The notes under the pieces were generated by a model, which was not told the DNA's origin, ran no database searches, and saw only the letters and a list, made by a program, of their open reading frames with translations. A program made the position numbers and the translations under genes. 64,000 nucleotides of DNA from CAVRJC01 sp963721435. Lineage in GTDB: Bacteria > Actinomycetota > Acidimicrobiia > IMCC26256 > DASPTH01. Below, piece after piece: positions 1 through 8,519 of this stretch (position 1 is the first letter of the stretch; each line of letters opens with the position of its first letter). The stretch spans positions 128,428 through 192,427 of the forward strand of contig CAVRJC010000008.1 of the NCBI GenBank assembly GCA_963721435.1. The letters are read 5' to 3'.

Positions 1-1
1 G

Positions 2-955
2 TACGACGGCGCGTTCAGCTTCGAGGCGAAGCACGACCCGTTCCTGCCGATCGCGGTCGCGGCCGAGCACACGAGCACGATCCAGCTCGGCACCGCCATC
101 GCGATCGCGTTCGCGCGGAACCCGATGAACCTCGCCAACCTCGGCAACGACCTCCAGCTCCTCAGTGACGGCCGCTTCCTGTTCGGGCTCGGCTCGCAGA
201 TCCGGCCACACATCGTGAACCGGTTCAGCTCGGTCTGGTCGGAGCCGGCGAAGCGCATGCGCGAGATCGTCCTCGCGATGCGCGAGATCTGGCGGTGCTG
301 GGAGACCGGCGACCGGCTGCGGTTCGAGGGCGAGTTCTACCGCCACACGCTGATGATCCCCACGTTCGACCCGGGGCCCAACCCCTTCGGGCCACCGCCC
401 GTCTACATCGGAGGCTTCGGCGCGCACATGGTCGCGGCCGCGGGCGAGGTCGCCGACGGGCTCATCACGCACCCGTTCACCACGCGGCAGTCGCTGCTCG
501 AGCAGACGTTGCCCGCGATCGACCGCGGCCTTGCGCGAACCGGGAGGACGCGCGAGCAGTTCGACGTGATCGCGGCGACGCTCGTGGTGACCGCGGACAC
601 CGAGGAGGAGCTCGCGCGGATCAAGCAGTCGGCGCGGGAGCAGCTCGCGTTCTACGGGTCCACTCCCGCGTACAAGCCCACCCTCGACTGCCACGGCTGG
701 GGTGATCTCCACGCGGAGCTCAACGCGCGGTCGAAGGAAGGCAGGTGGGTCGAGATGTCGGCGCTCATCACCGACGAGATCCTCGAGGCGATCGCGGTGG
801 TCGGCCCGCCCGACACCATCGCCGCCGCGCTGCGGGCCCGGCTCGACGGCATCGCCGACGGCGTGAGCCTCACCAACACCCGTGCGCCCGACGAGGGGCA
901 CTGGGCCCCGGTGGTCGCCGACCTCCAGGCAGAGAACCGCTCGACTCTGGGATGA
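2..955 (+). CDS. LLM-class F420-dependent oxidoreductase, 5'-truncated by window
   Basis: The frame is open from base 2 and ends at TGA 953-955, leaving 317 residues. Roughly the first 30-40 residues lie outside the window. The visible part has the bacterial luciferase-like TIM-barrel pattern: an N-terminal stretch ending in LGTAIAIAFARNP, then LLSDGRFLFGLGSQ, then PPVYIGGFG before a helix that reads out the rest of the barrel. This layout matches the F420-dependent oxidoreductases common in actinobacteria, which transfer hydride between F420 and small organic substrates. The substrate cannot be read from sequence. It is followed with essentially no gap by an amidohydrolase, so the two are probably co-transcribed. 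Confidence 0.85.
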   Translation, partial: YDGAFSFEAKHDPFLPIAVAAEHTSTIQLGTAIAIAFARNPMNLANLGNDLQLLSDGRFLFGLGSQIRPHIVNRFSSVWSEPAKRMREIVLAMREIWRCWETGDRLRFEGEFYRHTLMIPTFDPGPNPFGPPPVYIGGFGAHMVAAAGEVADGLITHPFTTRQSLLEQTLPAIDRGLARTGRTREQFDVIAATLVVTADTEEELARIKQSAREQLAFYGSTPAYKPTLDCHGWGDLHAELNARSKEGRWVEMSALITDEILEAIAVVGPPDTIAAALRARLDGIADGVSLTNTRAPDEGHWAPVVADLQAENRSTLG

Positions 956-981
956 TGGAGCACCGACCAGGGGGTGAGCGG

Positions 982-2223
982 ATGCCGGTGATCGACGTCG
1001 ACAGCCATCTCATGGAGCCGTTCGACTGGCTGCAGACGCGCTTTCCCGAGCTGGCCGAGGAGCTGCCGCCCGTCGACGTGATCGGTGAGATGCTGCGCGT
1101 GTCGCAGGACGACATGATGGACGCGCTCCCCACTGCGATCCGTCGCCAGGCGCGCGGGGCCGAGGACGACATCGCGCTGCAAGCGCCGGTGTTCGTGCTG
1201 CTCGAGCAGCTGCGGTCGATGAACCGTGAGCAGGCGCTCGACATGGTCAGCGGCCTGCACGGCACCGACGCGGTCATCGCACAGAAGGTCGTCGACGTGC
1301 TGTTCGCGCACGGGGCGTGGCAGGGATCCGAGCGGATCGACGTGCTCGACGAGATCGGGATCGACTACCAGTTCTCGCTGATGAACGGCGGGCACGAGCC
1401 GTACGTGCAGTTCATGGTGGCACGCAAACCCGAGCGCGCACTCGAGGCGTTGGCGGCGTCCAACACGTGGTCAGCCGAAGCCATCGCGGGGCACACCGAC
1501 CGCCTGTCGTTCGCAACGCTCGTCGACATCGCCAACCTCGACTGGGCCATTGCCGAGATCACCCGCACGCGCGCCCTCGGGAGTCGCATGGTGCAGATCA
1601 AGACCGATCCCGTCGACGGGAAGTCGATCGCGCATCCCGAATTCGACCGCTTCTGGTCGGCGGTCACCGACCTCGGCATGATCGGAATGATCCACATCGG
1701 CACGTCACGCGCCGCCATCGACCCCGGATGGGACAACAACGGCGGCGACGTTCACCACACGTCGCTCCTGCATTTCAGTCAGAACCACCAGGTCCCGCAG
1801 ATCGCGCTCGCGGGGCTGATCTTCGGGGGCGTGTTCGAGCGGCACCCGCGGCTGCGCGTCGTCGTCGCCGAGCTCGGTCACGAGTGGCTGCCGTCCTGGC
1901 TCCACATGGTCGACCGCCTCGCGCGACCAAGTGGTGCAACCGCCGACTTCCTCGGCACCTACCGGTACCCGCTGCTCCCCAGCGAGTACGTCGAGCAGTC
2001 CGTGCGGGTGTCGACGCTGAGCTCCAACGCGGGGACGATCAAGGGCGCGGTGCTCGGCTCCCCCGTCGGGAGTGTCGTGTTCTCCTCCGACTATCCGCAC
2101 ACCGAAGGCGGCGGGACCGGGATCATGCCCGTGTTCCGTGACGCGCTCGCGGGCGTCGACGACGCGATCCTCGAGCAGTACTACGGCGGCTCACTCGCCG
2201 CCGATCTCGCACTGCTCTCCTGA
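982..2223 (+). CDS. Amidohydrolase family protein (PF04909 type)
   Basis: A 413-residue metal-dependent hydrolase or decarboxylase of the ACMSD/gamma-resorcylate decarboxylase superfamily. The N-terminal metal motif reads DVDSHLMEP (residues 5-13), a mid-protein strand reads GMIHIGTSR, and the C-terminal catalytic Asp is D370 in SSDYPHTEG. All three are expected for an active enzyme. Start ATG 982 is preceded by a good GGGGGTGAG ribosome site. Alternative ATGs at 952 and 955 overlap the stop of the upstream LLM gene, and either could be used for coupled translation. Family members hydrolyse cyclic substrates or decarboxylate aromatic and dienoic acids, but the actual substrate is unknown. Confidence 0.85.
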   Translation: MPVIDVDSHLMEPFDWLQTRFPELAEELPPVDVIGEMLRVSQDDMMDALPTAIRRQARGAEDDIALQAPVFVLLEQLRSMNREQALDMVSGLHGTDAVIAQKVVDVLFAHGAWQGSERIDVLDEIGIDYQFSLMNGGHEPYVQFMVARKPERALEALAASNTWSAEAIAGHTDRLSFATLVDIANLDWAIAEITRTRALGSRMVQIKTDPVDGKSIAHPEFDRFWSAVTDLGMIGMIHIGTSRAAIDPGWDNNGGDVHHTSLLHFSQNHQVPQIALAGLIFGGVFERHPRLRVVVAELGHEWLPSWLHMVDRLARPSGATADFLGTYRYPLLPSEYVEQSVRVSTLSSNAGTIKGAVLGSPVGSVVFSSDYPHTEGGGTGIMPVFRDALAGVDDAILEQYYGGSLAADLALLS

Positions 2224-2384
2224 CGCCCGCCGCGGACGGCAGGGTGTACGGTCAGGGGGCACGTACTCTCGGGAGCGACGCCGAGTTCGAGCCCCGGCAA
2301 GACCAGCTCGACTTGAGCCCTCCGCCTCTTCCCTGACCCAGGTCGCAACCCCGCGATCTCCGCGCGCAGACACGAGGTTCCGAG

Positions 2385-2567
2385 ATGCAGTCCCACCGCC
2401 AATCGTGTGTCACCAAGACATGCTTCGCCACCTTCGACGGCGCGCACGCGCAGGAAGGCGACGTCCGCCACTGCAACCGCGCCGGCCCCGACGGCGGTCA
2501 CGCCCACCGGTGGGACGGCCAGAGCTGGCAGGTCGTGTCCGGCCAGATGCAACACGACCGGGTCTAG
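2385..2567 (+). CDS. Small hypothetical protein, Cys/His/Trp-rich
   Basis: A 60-residue ORF with three Cys and several His and Trp residues, ending in a repeat-like HRWDGQSWQVVSGQ. The composition is unlike the Arg-rich shadow ORFs of this window, which supports it being real. It stops 3 bases before the next small ORF. I do not recognise the family. The Cys/His content could bind metal, but no classical zinc motif is complete. Between the preceding amidohydrolase stop and this start (2224-2384) I see no gene. Confidence 0.4.
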   Translation: MQSHRQSCVTKTCFATFDGAHAQEGDVRHCNRAGPDGGHAHRWDGQSWQVVSGQMQHDRV

Positions 2568-2570
2568 GCC

Positions 2571-2783
2571 GTGATGGCATCGACGACACTCGACAGCGCG
2601 ACGCGCGATCTCACCGACGCCGGCGAGCACCACCGCGACGCCGCGATCGCCGCACTGGCGCTGGCCGAGAGCAATCCGATCCTCTCCGCCGAGGAGCTGT
2701 TTCGCTCGGCGGAGGTCCACGCCCTGCTCGCGATCGAAGGCCGCCTGGCCGAGCTGGCACGGAAGGTTGCGCTCCCGAGCTGA
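2571..2783 (+). CDS. Small hypothetical helical protein
   Basis: A 70-residue acidic, Ala/Leu/Glu-rich, probably all-helical protein (STTLDSATRDLTDAGEHHRD near the N-terminus, ALLAIEGRLAELARKVA at the C-terminus). The start is GTG 2571 or ATG 2574, 3-6 bases after the preceding small ORF, so the pair is probably translated together. It converges on the MaoC-type gene on the other strand, which stops at 2802. No function can be assigned. Confidence 0.45.
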   Translation: MMASTTLDSATRDLTDAGEHHRDAAIAALALAESNPILSAEELFRSAEVHALLAIEGRLAELARKVALPS

Positions 2784-2801
2784 CCGACCGACTGCGGGAG
2801 G

Positions 2802-3753
2802 TCAGGAACGGCGGTCGAGCACCGCCGTGGCGCGGAGATGGCGGCCGTGGTCGGTGTGGCCGCGCACCGCGACGGTGACGGCGCGGTCGGGGCTCGGTGG
2901 TGACGCCGATCCAGTGAGCATGAGCGTGTCACCGGCGCAGAAGGGCACGCCGAGCGCGACGTCGAGCTCGAGGAGTCGCGCGCGCGGCCCGGCCCAGTCG
3001 GTGACGTAGCGCGCGGCGAGCCCGGCCGACGTCGGGATGTCGGTGAAGATGTCGCGCATCCCGATCGCGCGCGCAAGATCGGGGTCGTAGTGACCGGCCC
3101 GGAAGTCGTTGCACGCGGTCGTGCACGCGATCACACCCAGCCGGTCGAGCGTGATCGACGCGCGCGGGAGCTGCTCGAGATCGTCGTCGTCACCCGCGGC
3201 CGGAGACTCGCTGGTCGCGGAATGCGTGCGACGCTCGGTGCTCGGGTTGTACGCGATGACGCGCAGCACCTGCTCGCCGACGAGCTCACCGTCGTCGTCG
3301 TGATACCGCGACTGCAGGTCGACGAAGTGCGCGGGACCGAGCGCGGTCTGCTTCTCCTCCGACACCGCGGCGATCGTGCCCTCGGCGTGCAGCCGGTCGC
3401 CGATGTGCAATTCGCGTACGTAGCGCTGCGTGAGGTTGACGCCCGGCGTGAGCGTGAACCCGGCTTCGGCCAGCACGACGAACACGCCCCGATTCGGGCT
3501 GGACGACGCGCGCATCGGGTCGACGGTGGCTCGGAGCCCCTGCATCGTCCACACCGGCAACATCGCGGGCGGTGCCACGACGCGCGGCGCGACCGGCCTC
3601 CCGCGCCGCGTCGTCGACGACGTAGACCGGGTTCGTGTCACCCATCGCCTCGACCCACCGACGGATCATCGGGAGGTTCACGGGGTCGACCGCGACGTGC
3701 GACCCCGTCGACGTCCCGACGAACGCCTGGAGGAGGTCGTCCAGCGCGGTCAC
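2802..3753 (-). CDS. MaoC-type double hot-dog dehydratase (frameshifted)
   Basis: Two hot-dog domains can be read, but in two frames. The N-terminal part starts at GTG 3753 (VTALDDLLQAF) and runs through DTNPVYVVDDAARE. The continuation, PVAPRVVAPPAML onward, is in the neighbouring frame and ends at 2802. The join lies at about 3597-3603, where removing one base from a CCTCC run restores a roughly 316-residue protein. The second half holds the hydratase-like Asp/His segment ACNDFRAGHYD. Such proteins hydrate enoyl-CoA thioesters in beta-oxidation-like pathways. It lies 13 bases downstream of an SDR gene on the same strand and is the last gene of the 7.5-2.8 kb operon. The frameshift is probably a sequencing indel. 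Confidence 0.75.
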
Positions 3754-3766
3754 GTGGTCAGGCGCA

Positions 3767-4591
3767 CTAGTTGATGTTCTGGTTCTGGCCGCCGTCGACC
3801 CGGATGTTGGCGCCGTCGCAGTAGCCGCCGAGCGGGCTGGCCAACCATGCGACCGCCGAGGCGATGTGCTCGACGCGCCCGCCACCGACGGTCGCGAGCC
3901 CGCGGTGCTTCGCCCACATCTTCTCGAGCTCCGACTCGGGGAGCGTCGTGTCCCAGCCCTGCTCCTCCGCGTACGACGTCATGTACGCGCCGCTGACCGA
4001 TGGAGTCATGGTCATCCCCGGGCTCACGGTCGTCGCGGTGACACCCGTGCCCGCGAGGGCCTTGGCGAGGCCCGACGTGAGGTTCAGGATCGCGGCCTTG
4101 GCGGCGGCGTAGTCGTTGAGCATGTGGCCCGGCGACGTCGCCGACGCGCTCGAGTTCTGGATGAACCGGCCCCACCGTCGCTCGATCATCCCCGGCGCGA
4201 AGTGCCGGATCATGCGCACCGCCGACACGACGTTGGTGTTGTAGGTGCTGATCCAGTCGGCGGGCTCGATGTCGAGAAATCCCGTCGTCGCCGGCTTCCT
4301 CGGGTTCCGGCCACCGGCGTTGTTGAAGACGATGTCGGCGCCGCCGTACTCGGCGTCGACCTTCGCGCACACGGCCGCGGCTTCGTCGTCGTCGGCGAGA
4401 TCACCGACCACCACGATCACCGTGCCGCCGGCGGCGCGGATCTCTGCGCCGACGGCTTCGGCGCGTTCGGCATTGCGCCCGTGCACTGCGACGAGCGCGC
4501 CCTCCGCGGCGAGCAATGCGGCGGTCGCCGCGCCGATCCCCGAGCTGCTCCCGGTGATGAGCGCACGCTTGCCTTCGAGTTGCAGGTCCAT
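3767..4591 (-). CDS. Short-chain dehydrogenase/reductase
   Basis: A 274-residue classical SDR. The NAD(P)-binding motif is TGSSSGIG (residues 14-21), the structural motif is NNAGGRN, the catalytic Ser is in QNSSASA, and the Tyr/Lys pair is in DYAAAK. The C-terminus carries the usual VDGGQNQ end. It probably oxidises or reduces an alcohol or ketone on a CoA-bound or free intermediate. It sits between another SDR and a MaoC-type dehydratase in a minus-strand operon that also has a CoA-transferase and an aldo-keto reductase, which suggests a beta-oxidation-like route. Confidence 0.9.
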   Translation of the reverse strand: MDLQLEGKRALITGSSSGIGAATAALLAAEGALVAVHGRNAERAEAVGAEIRAAGGTVIVVVGDLADDDEAAAVCAKVDAEYGGADIVFNNAGGRNPRKPATTGFLDIEPADWISTYNTNVVSAVRMIRHFAPGMIERRWGRFIQNSSASATSPGHMLNDYAAAKAAILNLTSGLAKALAGTGVTATTVSPGMTMTPSVSGAYMTSYAEEQGWDTTLPESELEKMWAKHRGLATVGGGRVEHIASAVAWLASPLGGYCDGANIRVDGGQNQNIN

Positions 4592-4625
4592 TCGAGGTTC
4601 TCCCCTGTTGTCAGAGCGCCAAATC

Positions 4626-5359
4626 TCAGAGCGATGGGTTGCGGCCGCTCGCGACGGTGATCAGCTGGCCGCTGATGTTGCGCGACTCCTCGGACGCGAG
4701 GAACACGACGGTGTCGGCGATGTCTTCCGGCTCGTTGACGCGCCCGAGCGGCATCATCGCGCGCCATCTCGGCCGGCGGTTGGAATCGGGTCTTGGTCGC
4801 GCCCGGCGCGACTGCGTTCACGTTCACGTTGAACTTCCCGAGCTCGTTGGCCAGCCCCCGCGTGAACGACACCACCGCGGCCTTCGCGATCGCGTAGGGC
4901 GCGACGTTCCCGGCCCACGACGCCGACGCGATGTTGACGATCTTGCCGTGACGCCGCTCCGTCATCCCCGGCACGACGAGCTGGCTGCACAGGAACGTCG
5001 CGCGGAGGTTCAGGCGCAGCGTCGCGTCCCAGTCGTCGTCGGTGATCGCGAGGATGTCCTGGACGTAGGGGCCGGTCGATCCGCCCACGTTGTTGACGAG
5101 GATGTCGACGCCACCCCAACGCGCGATCGCGCCATTGACCAGCGCCTCCGCGTGCTCGCGCTCGGTGACGTCACCCGTGACTTCGAGCACGTCGCGTCCC
5201 ATGGCGCGGATCCGCGTCGGCGTACGGCGCGGTCAGGGCCGCATCGAGATCATTGAGCGCGACATCGCACCCTTCGGCGGCGAGGTGCAGCGCGATGGCG
5301 CCACCCATCTTCCCGCCCGACGCCGAGACGACCGCGCGCTGTCCGTCCAACCGGCCCAT
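4626..5359 (-). CDS. Short-chain dehydrogenase/reductase (two frameshifts)
   Basis: An SDR of about 245 residues spread over three frames. The N-terminus starts at ATG 5359 (MGRLDGQRAVVSASGGKMGG). The middle holds NNVGGSTGP, the Ser segment NIASASW and the Tyr/Lys pair YAIAK. The C-terminus is MMPLGRVNEPEDIAD to SGQLITVASGRNPSL, stopping at 4626. The breaks lie at about 5208-5213 and 4757-4764, and each is repaired by removing one base. The coenzyme motif SASGGKMG is unusual, because the first Gly of TGxxxGxG is replaced. It lies 13 bases from the upstream CoA-transferase stop and belongs to the same operon. Confidence 0.75.
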
Positions 5360-5372
5360 CCCTGCTCCCCCG

Positions 5373-6549
5373 TCAGCTCTCGTCGCCGAGCTCGGCGAGC
5401 ACGGCCTCGGTGTCGGCGCCGAGCCGCGGCGCCGGCGCGCCGAGCGGCGGTCGCTCGCCGTCGAACGTGATCGGCGTCCGGCACTGCAGGAGCGTCCCTT
5501 CGGTCGGGTGCTCCACGGTCTCCCAGAAGCCGACCGCCGCGAGGTGCTCGTCGTCGAAGAGGTCGTCGACGCGGTTGTAGGGCACCGCCGGGATCTGCGC
5601 CTCGCGCAGCCGCTCGAACCACTCGGCGGTGGTCGCGGTGCAGAGCGCGTCGGCCACGAGGCCGAGCAGCTCCTCGAGGTGCTCCGTGCGCGACTGCAGG
5701 GTCGCGAAGCGCTCCTCTTCGGCGAGCTCAGGGCGGCCGATGATGGAGAAGAAGCGACGCCAGTTGTCGTCGGTGTACACCATCACCGCGAGCCAGCCGT
5801 CGGCCGTGCGGTAGGGGTGACGGTCGGTCGACGACATGCCGCGGGTACCGCGCCTCGCCGCGCGGCGGCACGAACGTGCGGCCCCACAGATGCTCCAACA
5901 CGCCGAACGCGGTGAGGTTCTCCGCCATCGGCACTTCGATGACGGAGCCGAGGCCGGTGACGGCCCGCTTGTGCAGTGCGGCCGTGATCGCGAGCGCGCC
6001 GGTCATGCCCGAGACCTTGTCGCCGATCGCGGTGGCCATGTAGGTGGGCTCGCCGTGCAACCACTCCTGCTGGCCGCCGACACCCGACGCGGCCTGGATG
6101 ATGTCGTCGTACGCGGGAAGGTCACGGTAGGGGCCGGTGGAGCGGAAGCCGTGCATGGCGCAGTAGACGAGCTCGGGATGACCGTCGCGCAACGTGGTCG
6201 GGCCCGCGCCGCATCGCTCGGCCGCGTCCGGGCGCATGTTGTGCATGAACACGTCAGCGGTGTCGGTGAGCCGCTTCAACGTGCGACGACCCTCGTCGGT
6301 CGTGAGATCGAGCACGACACTGCGCTTCGCGCGGTTGAAGTTGAGGTAGACCGCACCCATGTCGTCGCTGACGCGTGGGCCGAGGTCGCGCGCGAGGTCG
6401 CCGCGCGGCGCTTCGATCTTGATGACGTCGGCGCCGAAGTCGGCGAGCAACAGCGACGCGTACGGCCCCGCCACAACAGTGGTGAGGTCGATCACTCGCA
6501 CACCCTCCAGCGGGCGCGCCGAGACGGCCCCTTCGGACGAGGACGTCAC
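5373..6549 (-). CDS. Family III CoA-transferase CaiB/BaiF (frameshifted)
   Basis: Reconstructed length is about 391 residues. It starts at GTG 6549 with a GTGA overlap on the aldo-keto reductase stop. N-terminal signatures are VRVIDLTTVVAGPYAS and LLADFGADVIKIE, and the likely nucleophile Asp is in IGDKVSGMTGA. The reading frame changes at about 5838-5845, after PPRGEARYPR, into MSSTDRHPYRTADGWLAVM. Removing one base there joins the halves. These enzymes move CoA from one acyl-CoA to a carboxylic acid. The operon context (aldo-keto reductase before it, two SDRs and a MaoC dehydratase after it) suggests activation of an acid for degradation. Confidence 0.8.
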
Positions 6550-7539
6550 CGGGGCGCGTCGCCTCGCCGCCACTCGGCGGTGAGCTCGTCGAGCTGCGCC
6601 TCGAGCTTCGCGTCGAGCGGGGCAGCGAGCGCGGCGACGTTGTCGGCGAGCTGCTCCGGCCGGCTCGCCCCGATGATCGCCGAGGTGATCGCCGGCTTCG
6701 CCAGCACCCACGCGACCGCGAGCGTGGTCATCGACATCCCGGCGTCGGCCGCGATCGACCGCAGCGCGTCGATGGTGTCGAACTCCCGGTCGTGCCAGTA
6801 CCGCGCCTGGTACATCGGGCCGGCGGCGCCGAGCATGAACCGGGTGCCGTCGGGCGGCGCCGACCCACGGTCGTGCTTCCCGGTGAGCAGCCCGCCCGCG
6901 AGCGGGTTGTACGGGATCACGCCGATGCCCTCCTCCTCGCACAACGGGAGGAGCTCCCGCTCGATCTCTCGGAACAAGAGGTTGTAGCGAGGCTGCACCG
7001 ACTCGAAGCGCACGAGGTCGCGCGCCTCGCTCCGCCCGATCGCGCGCGCCAGTCGGTAGGCGAGGAAGTTCGAGCACCCGACGTACCGCGCCTTGCCCGA
7101 GCGGACGACGGTGTCGAGGGCCTCGAGGGTCTCGTCGATCGGCGTGTCGGGATCGGAGAAGTGCAACTGGTAGAGGTCGACGTAGTCGGTGCCGAGCCGG
7201 CGCAGCGACGCGTCGATCGCGTCGAGGATGTGCTTGCGCGAGTTGCCCTGGTCCCACGGGTTGGGACCCGTTCTCCCGTGGCACTTCGTCGCCACGACGA
7301 ACTGGTCGCGCTTGCCCGTGCAGCCAACGACCGAGGATCTCCTCGGTGCGACCGACCGTGTCGAGTCCGCCCCCGAGCGGGTAGACGTCGGCGCTGTCGA
7401 GGAACGTGATGCCCGCTTCGGCGGAGGCGTCGAGGATCGACCGCGAGGTGTCTTCGTCGCACTGGAGCCCGAAGGTCATGGTGCCGAGGCAGAGGCGCGA
7501 GACCTGAAGACCGGTGCGACCGAGGCGTGCGTGCTGCAT
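6546..7539 (-). CDS. Aldo/keto reductase (frameshifted)
   Basis: An (alpha/beta)8 NADPH-dependent oxidoreductase of about 331 residues. The catalytic tetrad is visible: Asp and Tyr in LDSADVYPLG, Lys in VATKCHG and His in YQLHFSDP. The first roughly 75 residues are in a different frame from the rest. The break is at about 7311-7317, in a GCCC run, and removing one base gives a continuous HGKRDQFVVATK. Start ATG 7539 has a TAGATT box 8 bases upstream and no clear ribosome site, so the message may be leaderless. It is the first gene of the minus-strand operon and is divergent from the SDR at 7607. Confidence 0.8.
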
Positions 7540-7547
7540 GAGGCGCC

Positions 7548-7553
7548 AATCTA
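7548..7553 (-). promoter_or_regulatory. Probable -10 box of aldo/keto reductase operon
   Basis: TAGATT on the minus strand, 8 bases before ATG 7539. The match to TANNNT and the absence of a ribosome site suggest a leaderless transcript. Confidence 0.4.
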
Positions 7554-7594
7554 CGCTCGCCCGTTTCACGGGCCGACTTCCGGGCCCGATCTCG

Positions 7595-7600
7595 TAGGGT
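7595..7600 (+). promoter_or_regulatory. Probable -10 box of SDR gene at 7607
   Basis: TAGGGT lies 6 bases before ATG 7607 and no purine-rich ribosome site is present. It fits a leaderless promoter back to back with that of the aldo/keto reductase operon. Confidence 0.45.
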
Positions 7601-7606
7601 CACACG

Positions 7607-8452
7607 ATGACAGTGGCCCTCGTGACCGGCGGGAACGCGGGCATCGGGCTGGAGACCTGCGTCGGCCTCGCTGCCCAGGGACGCCACGTCGTGCTCACGT
7701 CCCGCAGCGCGACCCGAGGCGACGCGGCCCGCGCCGAGATCGTCCGGCGGAGCGCCAACGAGGCCGTCGACGTGATGACGCTCGACCTCGCGAGCTTCGA
7801 GTCGGTGCGGGAGTTCGCGAGCACCTTCCTCGACCGCTACGACGAGGTCGGGATCGTGGTCCACAACGCGGGCGTGGTGCTGTCGTCGCGCCAGATCACC
7901 GAGGACGGCAACGAGATGACATTCCAGGTGAACCATCTCGGCCCGTTCCTGCTCGACGCCCTGCTGCGGGGGCGCGTGGTCGCGAGTGGCGACGCGCGCG
8001 TCGTGGTGGTGGCGTCCGACGCGCACACGAGTGCTCGCCACGGACTCGACTTCGACGACCTCCAGACCGAGCATGGGCGCTACAGCACTTTCGCGGTGTA
8101 CGGCCGCACCAAGCTCGCCAACATCCTCTTCGCACGCGAACTCGCGCGTCGCCTCGCGGGTACCGACGTCACGGCCAATTCTCTGCATCCCGGTTTCGTC
8201 GCGACGCGCTTCGCGCGCGATGGCGACACGGGGATGCTCGGCTCGCTCGTGATGCCGCTGCTACGACCGTTCGCGTTGAGCCCGGCGCAGGGCGCGCAGA
8301 CGTCGATCTACGTCGCGACCGCGCCCGAGCTCGAGGGCATCACGGGCGGCTACTGGGTGAAGCGCGCGCCGGCCACGCCATCGGTCTCCGCGCAGGACGA
8401 CGCCGCCGCCCGTCGTCTGTGGGAGGTCAGCGAGCAGCTCGTCGACCTCTGA
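7607..8452 (+). CDS. SDR family oxidoreductase, retinol-dehydrogenase-like
   Basis: A 281-residue SDR with TGGNAGIG at the N-terminus, HNAGVV in the structural position, a Ser-containing VVVASDAH strand and the YGRTK catalytic pair. The arrangement with VNHLGPFLL and the late SLHPGFVATRFAR resembles the WW-domain oxidoreductase / retinol-dehydrogenase-like branch. It stands alone, transcribed away from the aldo/keto reductase and converging on lysS. Substrate unknown. Confidence 0.88.
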   Translation: MTVALVTGGNAGIGLETCVGLAAQGRHVVLTSRSATRGDAARAEIVRRSANEAVDVMTLDLASFESVREFASTFLDRYDEVGIVVHNAGVVLSSRQITEDGNEMTFQVNHLGPFLLDALLRGRVVASGDARVVVVASDAHTSARHGLDFDDLQTEHGRYSTFAVYGRTKLANILFARELARRLAGTDVTANSLHPGFVATRFARDGDTGMLGSLVMPLLRPFALSPAQGAQTSIYVATAPELEGITGGYWVKRAPATPSVSAQDDAAARRLWEVSEQLVDL

Positions 8453-8459
8453 TTCGGTC

Positions 8460-8503
8460 TTGGCGTCGGTGCGGTCCCTCAGAGGTGCCCGGAGCGACGC
8501 CAA
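8460..8503. terminator. Inverted repeat between convergent SDR and lysS genes
   Basis: Nine-base perfect arms TTGGCGTCG (8460-8468) and CGACGCCAA (8495-8503) lie between two genes that end towards each other. The 3' arm is followed by AAACGAA. It could form a transcription terminator for either strand. The loop is long (26 bases), so strength is uncertain. Confidence 0.45.
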
Positions 8504-8519
8504 AACGAAGGGAAAGGGG

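Noticed and set aside
2280..2305. tRNA T-arm-like sequence (GAGTTCGAGCCCCGGC followed by ACCA-like end)
   Set aside because: No matching acceptor, D or anticodon arm can be folded in the 76 bases upstream.
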